Positions 49,248 through 55,427 of a DNA stretch of 64,000 bases are shown here, in pieces. A model generated the notes under the pieces. It searched no databases, was not told the origin of the DNA, and saw only the letters and a program-made list of their open reading frames with translations. Positions within the stretch are counted from its first letter, which is position 1. Every line of letters begins with the position of its first letter. A program made the position numbers and the translations under genes. This DNA is from a virus: IMG/VR virus record IMGVR_UViG_3300010413_002638, positions 1 through 64,000 of that record; one strand, given 5' to 3'.

Positions 49248-49522
49248 GCGCCTATTGCGTCATAAGTGAATTCTTCCGCCAACTAAAAGAAATGGAAGAA
49301 CTTCTTCCGCAAGTTCAAGACATTGAACTCCGCGAGAAACTGGCCGCCATCCACGCTCATATGCACAAAGTAGTCCGTATTGGCGAAAGAGCAGCAATGG
49401 ATCTGGAACGAGGAGTCAAGCACGACTGCATGGTCATCCCCAGACCAGTGTTGGAGCGTCAAAACGACCTGTACAAACTCGATTACGACGTTGAAACCTA
49501 TGAAGCTCAGCCAGATCAATGA
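49244..49522 (+). CDS. Small helical protein, unknown
   Basis: 92 residues, start in an ATGA junction with the preceding stop. It is helical and acidic-to-basic (SAYCVISEFFRQLKEMEELL, KLAAIHAHMHKVVRIGERAA, MDLERGVKHDCMVIP). Second gene of the plus-strand run. Function unknown. Confidence 0.65.
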   Translation: MSAYCVISEFFRQLKEMEELLPQVQDIELREKLAAIHAHMHKVVRIGERAAMDLERGVKHDCMVIPRPVLERQNDLYKLDYDVETYEAQPDQ

Positions 49523-49742
49523 AAATCTGATGATGCAACAGCTTCGCGGTGCTCTCTCCGCCAACGGACCATACTTCATGCGGCCCAACGTCCAACTAAG
49601 CAACAGCTATTCAGCTAATAGCGGATTCGATGCCGGTGCAAGAAATTCCGGCCTAACTATGCTACCCACCGGTATCCCCAGCAAACCCAGACATAGACAA
49701 TATCTGGGCCTCGAGCGGCGACCCGGCACCCTCCGGTTATGA
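49500..49742 (+). CDS. Small Ser/Asn-rich protein, unknown
   Basis: 80 residues from ATG 49500, overlapping the previous gene by 23 bases and joined to the methyltransferase by an ATGA junction. The N-terminus is helical (KLSQINENLMMQQLRGAL); the middle is Asn/Ser/Gly-rich (VQLSNSYSANSGFDAGARNS); the end is basic. No family recognised; confidence is lower because no ribosome site is clear. Confidence 0.5.
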   Translation: MKLSQINENLMMQQLRGALSANGPYFMRPNVQLSNSYSANSGFDAGARNSGLTMLPTGIPSKPRHRQYLGLERRPGTLRL

Positions 49743-50278
49743 TGGAACACTTCTATCAGCTACCCCATATGGGTGAAGACTATTTCACCTACCCACACCT
49801 CTATCGCGACATGGTTCAAGAGTTCGGTGACGGCAGCCATTTCGTAGAACTTGGCGGCTTCAAGGGCAAATCGACAGCCTATATGGCCGTCGAAATAATC
49901 AACTCTGGCAAGCGCATTCGCTTCGATTGCATAGACTTATTCATCGATTGTCCGCAAGGTAGCGGTGAATTCATCAAATCCTGTTTTTTGAATAATATCC
50001 AACCAGTAAAACACGTAGTCAATTTGTTTATCGGAGATTCAGCGGGAGCTGCTCGCTGTTACGTAGACGAATCGATCCATTTCATTTTTCTAGATGCCGA
50101 CCACACCTACGAAGGCGTCGGCAGAGATATAACGTGCTGGCTACCAAAAATCGCTGTCGGTGGGATCTTAGCTGGCCACGATTATGAATGGACAGGTGTT
50201 AGACAAGCAGTGTCAGAATTGCTACCACAAGCAACAAACTACAAACGAGACCCACACTGTTGGTTCGTCAGGAAGTAG
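49739..50278 (+). CDS. Class I SAM-dependent methyltransferase
   Basis: 179 residues. Motif I is HFVELGGFKGKSTAYMAVEI at residues 34-53, motif II IRFDCIDLFIDC, then IHFIFLDADHTYEGVGRDI and GGILAGHDYEWTGVRQAV. This is the Methyltransf_24 pattern, close in layout to the intact enzyme at 11125. The C-terminal WFVRK resembles the SWLWV end of those proteins. It is the last gene of a plus-strand run, separate from the glyco operons. Substrate unknown; a sugar or small molecule is likely. Confidence 0.82.
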   Translation: MMEHFYQLPHMGEDYFTYPHLYRDMVQEFGDGSHFVELGGFKGKSTAYMAVEIINSGKRIRFDCIDLFIDCPQGSGEFIKSCFLNNIQPVKHVVNLFIGDSAGAARCYVDESIHFIFLDADHTYEGVGRDITCWLPKIAVGGILAGHDYEWTGVRQAVSELLPQATNYKRDPHCWFVRK

Positions 50279-51047
50279 AAATAATACCACTGCCACCACA
50301 CTTTGGACACACTTGTGTGTTTCGGCCCATTCTCACATCACCATCACCATGGCAGATCGGGCAAGTGGCAGTAGTATTGGCATAACCAGACCTAGCGAAA
50401 TCCGGCGTCTGGTCGTGCATGGAATCAGCCGCCATCTTTTTGAACCGCTGTTGTAGCTTTCTGTCGTCTTCCGTCTTTTGGATACTGATTCTGGTCGTAC
50501 CTGTGCCATCTACCCGTTGTTGCGGTACAGCAAGCGGCTGACCTTCCCGGCCTTCTACAACAGCCATCTTCACTTTTCCCTTAAGAGCATCGGCAGGGAG
50601 TTCACCTTTCACGCTGGTCGTGTCATGGCTAGCATATGATTGTACGTTCCCGAGTGTAGTATTCCCTCCGACACTAGACATTGGTCGTGATCGATCAACT
50701 ACGTCTGTGGATACCCAATCGCCGTCTTCTTCCTGTGCCACCGGCTGCGGTTGGGGCTTCGGTTGGGGCTCCGGCGTTGATGCTTCTTGTACCGGTTCGG
50801 GAGTTTGCTTTTCCGCGATTGCTATCCCACCAGACTCTGAGATATTCAAGCCCAGTGCTTTGGCTTGTTCGATAACTTCCTGGATTTTCTTTTGCTTATC
50901 CAAGAACGCGGCTTTGGCACTCTTGATACTGGCTTCTTCCGCATGTTCATCGCAAATATCGACTGTATGCTTAAGTCCATCATCAAGCGTAATGGTCAGC
51001 TGCGTATTTAAATTCTTGGAAGTACCGCAGTAGATACATTGCGACAT
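50268..51047 (-). CDS. Two-zinc-ribbon protein with Pro/Gln linker
   Basis: 259 residues from ATG 51047 (GGAGA upstream). The N-terminus begins MSQCIYCGTSKNL with a second His/Cys pair at VDICDEHAEE. The middle is Pro/Glu/Gln-rich (PEPQPKPQPQPVAQEE). The C-terminus ends in a DnaJ-type ribbon, CPICHGDGDVRMGRNTQVCP then KCGGSG. Such proteins are often RNA- or protein-binding adaptors. It converges with the plus-strand methyltransferase by 11 bases. Function unknown. Confidence 0.65.
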   Translation of the reverse strand: MSQCIYCGTSKNLNTQLTITLDDGLKHTVDICDEHAEEASIKSAKAAFLDKQKKIQEVIEQAKALGLNISESGGIAIAEKQTPEPVQEASTPEPQPKPQPQPVAQEEDGDWVSTDVVDRSRPMSSVGGNTTLGNVQSYASHDTTSVKGELPADALKGKVKMAVVEGREGQPLAVPQQRVDGTGTTRISIQKTEDDRKLQQRFKKMAADSMHDQTPDFARSGYANTTATCPICHGDGDVRMGRNTQVCPKCGGSGIISTS

Positions 51048-51074
51048 TTTCAATATTCTCCGAAGGACAAGCTA

Positions 51075-51482
51075 ATGGCAAAAGTATCTATCATCGAAGT
51101 TGATCTAGGTTTCAGTGTATCCGATCTAATCAATGAAGACGTAGCCGGTCTGGTTGGCGAAGCACAAAAGGAATTAGAAACCGCCATTTCGACAGCCAAA
51201 AAAGCCAACGCACTACGAGAGCAAAAGGAAAGAGAAGCCCAAGAGTCAGTTGACAAAATTAGTGCAGTCATGGCCACGGCATACGACAATATCAAAACAG
51301 CCGGGGAAGAAGGAGTCCCAGCCGACCAAATCATGGCAGTCATAGATGGAGCAATCCCCAACATATCCGCCTTCACCTTACGAATGAAGAAAATCCTACG
51401 CGACAACGGCAACGAATATGCCATCATCAAAAAGAAAAAAGGCGGAGTCCCGCATTATATATTTATACCCTTCAATCAATAA
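51075..51482 (+). CDS. Small protein with possible winged-helix end
   Basis: 135 residues from ATG 51075 with GAAGGA upstream. The N-terminal half is a long charged coiled coil (VGEAQKELETAISTAKKANA, LREQKEREAQESVDKI). The C-terminal 50 residues (NISAFTLRMKKILRDNGNEY, AIIKKKKGGVPHYIFIPF) look like a small winged helix with a basic hairpin. This suggests a DNA-binding oligomer, perhaps a regulator. It is divergent from the zinc ribbon gene and convergent with the alpha-CTD-like gene, overlapping the latter's end by seven bases. Confidence 0.6.
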   Translation: MAKVSIIEVDLGFSVSDLINEDVAGLVGEAQKELETAISTAKKANALREQKEREAQESVDKISAVMATAYDNIKTAGEEGVPADQIMAVIDGAIPNISAFTLRMKKILRDNGNEYAIIKKKKGGVPHYIFIPFNQ

Positions 51483-51709
51483 AAACCGTGATTTGCCAAC
51501 ACTTCATAAATACGGTCTATCGTTCTCTGACTCACACCATTAATAGTAAGTAATTGTTTCTTGGTGCGAGCGAGCAGCATGCCCAGATTATGAATTCCAT
51601 TACTATCCAAAATGCCTGCGATAGTAGCACTCAGACCAGCATCCTGACAAGGTATATCTAGCTTAGCTTCTAATTCTTCCCGAGAGAATTGTGAGTAGTG
51701 TTTTGCCAT
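51476..51709 (-). CDS. RNA polymerase alpha C-terminal-domain-like protein
   Basis: 77 residues. The order matches alpha-CTD: a start segment (EELEAKLDIPCQDAGLSAT), a helix with Asn/Gly-Ile (IAGILDSNGIHNLGMLLART), and a helix-hairpin-helix (KKQLLTINGVSQRTIDRIYE, VLANHGF). In bacterial RpoA this domain binds UP-element DNA and activators. The linker and N-terminal domain are absent, so it could act as a free decoy or co-regulator of host RNA polymerase, or be a generic helix-hairpin-helix DNA-binding protein. It overlaps the end of the uracil-DNA glycosylase frame by 40 bases. Confidence 0.6.
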   Translation of the reverse strand: MAKHYSQFSREELEAKLDIPCQDAGLSATIAGILDSNGIHNLGMLLARTKKQLLTINGVSQRTIDRIYEVLANHGFY

Positions 51710-52479
51710 TTGGTGCGTAAGACCTTAACCAATTCACACATCACTCTTATCTGATCCTCGAAAGCCGCCTTGCGGCTTCCATCGCGAAAATTAACCGGTG
51801 ATGGGTGATAAATCGCAAAGACGCCCACGCCAAATTTCTCGCTCTTGGTAATCTTCTTCAGCGACGGGCCAAAATCAACACCAGGGCATAATTGCGTAAA
51901 CGATACCGCCCCCAGCGCTATAATTAGTTTTGGCCGCAGCAAATTGATCTCCATACACAAGAAAGGCTCGCAACGATCCATATGACGCTGCGTCGGCCTC
52001 TGATTTCCTTCCGTATAGCAACGCACCGTATTACAGATATAGAACCAATCCCTCGAAACACCGTGCTTCTTTATTTCCGTATCGAAATTATTACCAGCCG
52101 CCCCCACAAAAGGCTCATTCTTCTCCAATTCGTTCCAACCCGGATTCTGCCCCACGATAACAAAAGGTGAGGGATTCATATTACTCAGCACATGTGGGTC
52201 GCGGATTTCATTTTTGCGTTCCGCACCTTTGATGCCAAGCTCGCACATACTACACGCTGTGCAAGTAGTAGAAAGCTGACGAAGCATACGCAATTTGCGA
52301 TCTCGCCACGCTTCTTTACCGACGTCAAGAACGCTGATGAAATCTGGCACGAATACCTCGGCTGGTGCTGTGCTAGTGAAACCAAACCAATCGAAATTCC
52401 TCAGCTCATCCAGAGGATCACTGGGTTCAGGGGTCTCAATACAAGCGAATCTTTTTCGGTAGGCTTCATATTTTGACAT
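51670..52479 (-). CDS. Family 4-like uracil-DNA glycosylase
   Basis: 269 residues. It carries the four-Cys iron-sulfur pattern (TTCTACSMCELG at 73-79, then Cys at 149/154 and 170/175, of which four should bind the cluster), motif FVIVGQNPGWNE near 107 (family 4 usually GEAPG), EPFVGAAGNNFD near 122, the ALGAVSF strand and YHPSPVNF near the end. Family 4 enzymes remove uracil from DNA using a Fe-S-stabilised fold. The N-terminal 60 residues are extra. The phage presumably repairs deaminated cytosine, so its DNA is unlikely to be uracil-based. Confidence 0.85.
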   Translation of the reverse strand: MSKYEAYRKRFACIETPEPSDPLDELRNFDWFGFTSTAPAEVFVPDFISVLDVGKEAWRDRKLRMLRQLSTTCTACSMCELGIKGAERKNEIRDPHVLSNMNPSPFVIVGQNPGWNELEKNEPFVGAAGNNFDTEIKKHGVSRDWFYICNTVRCYTEGNQRPTQRHMDRCEPFLCMEINLLRPKLIIALGAVSFTQLCPGVDFGPSLKKITKSEKFGVGVFAIYHPSPVNFRDGSRKAAFEDQIRVMCELVKVLRTKWQNTTHNSLGKN

Positions 52480-53173
52480 GTCGTTTTACGAAAGCATCAT
52501 ATTCTTCGCGAGTATCAATACCAGCATGTAGTATGGAACGAGTGAGCACTTTAATTCGATAGCCAGCTTGCAACCAGGTTAATTGTTCTAGCGACTCGCC
52601 GGAATACGTGGTTTTATCGAGCGTGGCCGTTGCCATCAATGTTTCGTACGTGAAAGCATAAATCCCCATATGCTTCAAAGCCGCTTCCGGCTGGTCATAT
52701 GGAATAGGGCAGCGACTAAAGTACATCGCCAGATCGTCATGATCCAAGACTGCTTTTACCACGTCTGGAGACTGGTATTCTTCCGACGTGGCCGATGCAG
52801 CTAGTGTCGCCACCTCCACGTCATGCCTCGTGCAAGCATACGCCAAATCCAACACGTGCAGCGGGTCTAATTCTGGTTCGTCGCCCTGCCAATTAACTAT
52901 GATAGTATCATTATCAATATCCATATCTCCCGCCAATGCCGCTCTCACGCGCTCAGTGCCAGAAGAACAATTACCGGTCATGATGACTTCGGCAGACTTC
53001 CTAACCACATCGCGAATTTGTTGGTTATCCGTAGCCACCACCACACGACCAAACCTCTCTTTGGCGGCCTGGACGGTATGCAAAATAAGCGGTTGCCCGG
53101 TTTCACTCAACAATAATTTGTTGGGTAATCGGGAAGATTCTAGCCTAGCAGGAATTACTACAACAACTCTCAT
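52466..53173 (-). CDS. CMP-Kdo synthetase-like cytidylyltransferase
   Basis: 235 residues from ATG 53173 in an ATGA junction; KdsB is usually about 245-250. Typical motifs: VVVVIPARLESSRLPNKLLL at the start, FGRVVVATDNQQIRDVV, GNCSSGTERVRAA near 70, then IIVNWQGDEPELDP and a later KHMGIYAFTYETL. These are the KdsB signatures for binding CTP and the acid sugar. The enzyme would form CMP-3-deoxy-manno-octulosonate, or a related CMP-sugar, the donor for an acidic sugar. Next to an FAD enzyme with flavin-mutase character, it adds to the sugar-nucleotide set. Confidence 0.85.
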   Translation of the reverse strand: MRVVVVIPARLESSRLPNKLLLSETGQPLILHTVQAAKERFGRVVVATDNQQIRDVVRKSAEVIMTGNCSSGTERVRAALAGDMDIDNDTIIVNWQGDEPELDPLHVLDLAYACTRHDVEVATLAASATSEEYQSPDVVKAVLDHDDLAMYFSRCPIPYDQPEAALKHMGIYAFTYETLMATATLDKTTYSGESLEQLTWLQAGYRIKVLTRSILHAGIDTREEYDAFVKRHVKI

Positions 53174-54117
53174 GGCTTGATAATTTTCATAGTGGCTGGC
53201 TTGAATTCGCGTTGAGCATATTTCAGAAGCCGCATAATGCAGGAACCGACATCCATGCACCAATCCCATTGGGCATAGCTACCAACGCAATAAATACCAG
53301 CACGCTCCACATTGTCCAATTTGGGAGTATGACCCATAGGCAAAGCATTTTCGATGGAAGTACCATCGATAATCTCAAAACGAGACGTAAACGCCATCAA
53401 ATAAACACCAGGAGTCGGAATCTCCTCATGACAGTAGAACAAATATCTATTCTTGGATATATTAGCCACCTTGAAGAAAGAAATAGGAGCATCAACAACC
53501 AATAATTGATTAAAGCCTTCAAAATCAAGAGAGTCGGTCTCCACGTGCAAATAATGTAGTGTCTTCGACGGCAGTTCCACGTTAACGTTCATCAACTTAC
53601 ACAACGCATCCAGCGGTATGGTGCTCACAGCATTATCAAAGTCAATTCTATTCCCATCACGTATGAAGAAATGATCACCTACTGCTGTTACTGCTCCCTT
53701 GGCAGCCTCTTCCTTCAAGTCTGACAAAAATTCATTCACCAACGATTGATATAAGCCGTTGACTCGAATATCATAAACAAACAAATTCATCCTGTTACTA
53801 TGATAAATCTCGCTCTGGGGCGGAACCACTGTTCCAAACATTTTGCTAAGCCAATCAGAGCATAACCCCGAACTATAGTCGGATATTATCTGCCCGGCTA
53901 TTGACCAAGCTCGCTTGTATACGTATACAGGCAACGACTTGCCATATAAGTCTTTGATGAATGGATCTAACTGTTCGTCCCGGATGATAAAGTTATCATC
54001 CAGTGCCGGGTTAAACGAGAAGAATCTACTACGATAAAACGGGATGACCTTCCAGGAAGGTCCTAGAATCTTCCGTGCCAATAATCCAACTATTCCAGAC
54101 CCAAAGATTACGTTCAT
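53170..54117 (-). CDS. FAD/NAD(P)-binding oxidoreductase, UDP-galactopyranose mutase-like
   Basis: 315 residues. The N-terminal dinucleotide fold is NVIFGSGIVGLLARKILG. A later strand has DFDNAVSTIPLDALCKLM, in the position where flavin amine oxidase-type proteins and UDP-galactopyranose mutase have ST-P. The end, GIYCVGSYAQWDWCMDVGSC, fits the flavin-binding C-terminal motif. I cannot separate a mutase from another flavin oxidoreductase by sight. The adjacent CMP-Kdo synthetase gene points to sugar work. ATGA junctions on both sides. Confidence 0.6.
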   Translation of the reverse strand: MNVIFGSGIVGLLARKILGPSWKVIPFYRSRFFSFNPALDDNFIIRDEQLDPFIKDLYGKSLPVYVYKRAWSIAGQIISDYSSGLCSDWLSKMFGTVVPPQSEIYHSNRMNLFVYDIRVNGLYQSLVNEFLSDLKEEAAKGAVTAVGDHFFIRDGNRIDFDNAVSTIPLDALCKLMNVNVELPSKTLHYLHVETDSLDFEGFNQLLVVDAPISFFKVANISKNRYLFYCHEEIPTPGVYLMAFTSRFEIIDGTSIENALPMGHTPKLDNVERAGIYCVGSYAQWDWCMDVGSCIMRLLKYAQREFKPATMKIIKP

Positions 54118-54851
54118 TCTTCTGCTAAATCACTGTCATCGAAGTTGGCTGACTCTTCCTGCTCCTCCACTGGTCCCGCCGCGTCAATAAGCTTCTGCCA
54201 GGCTTCTTCGTTGGCGTCTTCGGCCATATCATCTGACGCCTGCTGTAGTGCATTACCAACGAAATCTGTACTGCTTGCCTTTTTCTTGGGGACCTTCTTA
54301 GGAGCCTTTTTGGCGGCTTTCTTAGCTGGCTTTTTCTTGGTACTCTTCGGCTTTTCCTCTTGCTCTTCTTTAGGCTCGAGAACGTCAATCAGGTCTTGGT
54401 CCACCTCGGGCTCAGAATCGCTCGGAAGGGCTTCCGATGGCTCCTCGAGGGCCTCCGCCAAGTCATTTACATCGATTCTATCGCCAATGGGTTCCCCGGA
54501 GGGTGTTATCGGTTCATTAAAGTCATGCAACAAGGGGTCCAATTCTGACGCCGGAACCCTCCCGGATTCAATGGGATTATTAAATGGATCGTTGATGACC
54601 GGCTCAGGAGGAATACAATGCTCGCAAGAATAATGTACCGGCTGAAAAGGCGGGTCCATCAACTTCACATGCACGACCAATCCCTGCCCGCAATTGGGGC
54701 AAACCGTCGATAATTTACTCGGCTTGACAATATTCCCAAAAGCATTTTCCATTGTGTTGTGGTCAGCGATCGGCGTGTCGAATTCGATCGGACGACCAAA
54801 TATTTCAACGCCATTGATAACCATCGGAACCAAATCGTATGGATTGTACAT
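54114..54851 (-). CDS. Zinc-ribbon protein with acidic and histone-H1-like Lys/Ala tails
   Basis: 245 residues. A ribbon lies at residues 51-80 (STVCPNCGQGLVVHVKLMDP, then YSCEHCIPP). The middle is acidic and Pro-rich. Residues of about 168-192 are Lys/Ala/Pro repeats (KKKPAKKAAKKAPKKVPKKK), like the tail of histone H1 or bacterial HU-like proteins. The end is acidic again. It may bind DNA through the Lys tract. The start has AGGTGAGAA upstream. No closer family recognised. Confidence 0.65.
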   Translation of the reverse strand: MYNPYDLVPMVINGVEIFGRPIEFDTPIADHNTMENAFGNIVKPSKLSTVCPNCGQGLVVHVKLMDPPFQPVHYSCEHCIPPEPVINDPFNNPIESGRVPASELDPLLHDFNEPITPSGEPIGDRIDVNDLAEALEEPSEALPSDSEPEVDQDLIDVLEPKEEQEEKPKSTKKKPAKKAAKKAPKKVPKKKASSTDFVGNALQQASDDMAEDANEEAWQKLIDAAGPVEEQEESANFDDSDLAEE

Positions 54852-54858
54852 TTCTCAC

Positions 54859-55413
54859 CTATGATTGCGTGGACCACTTGCCAGCTGACTTGCGAATCTG
54901 CTCAGCCTTCTTACGTAGCCCCAAAAAGGAATCTTCTGACAAACTGAACTCCAAAAATCGATCATCAGTATGTATCGACGCTGGTTTTACATAATTTGTG
55001 TTGCCACACGAACAAGCCTTGTCCGCATCAAATGTCTTCTTTTGGCACTTAGTGCAAATATTCGGTTGCCCAGCCATTCTGACATCGACCTTGGTCGCAG
55101 TGCAATAATAATAGCTGTAATTCGCCCCAAATTTTTCACCAGTGAGTTCACAAATATGTGGAGCACGTTGCCGTCGTGTTCCCGACATCACGAGCTTATA
55201 ATTATTGATTATTTGCTGACTCAGTGTTGAAAAACACGCCGTGCAGATGTCCAACGAAAACACAATTTGTGAGTGATACAGCGTATCCAAGCCAGGCATA
55301 CGACCGTCAGTCACTGTAATATGCCGGAAATCAAACGAATAATAGATAAAATCATTGCGATAAGAAGCACCACAATGATCGCAAGCTATCCCACTTCTGT
55401 CACTGGTTTGCAT
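54859..55413 (-). CDS. Cys-rich zinc protein, unknown
   Basis: 184 residues with GGAGA before the start. Zinc-type pairs occur at the N-terminus (IACDHCGASYRNDF), around residue 56 (DICTACFSTLS), and at 118-136 (PNICTKCQKKTFDADKACSC), the latter a ribbon of four Cys. Aromatic strands lie between them (NYSYYYCTATKVDVRM). Its place next to the polymerase gene suggests a nucleic-acid role. No family recognised. Confidence 0.6.
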   Translation of the reverse strand: MQTSDRSGIACDHCGASYRNDFIYYSFDFRHITVTDGRMPGLDTLYHSQIVFSLDICTACFSTLSQQIINNYKLVMSGTRRQRAPHICELTGEKFGANYSYYYCTATKVDVRMAGQPNICTKCQKKTFDADKACSCGNTNYVKPASIHTDDRFLEFSLSEDSFLGLRKKAEQIRKSAGKWSTQS

Positions 55414-55427
55414 AAATAGTCTCCATA

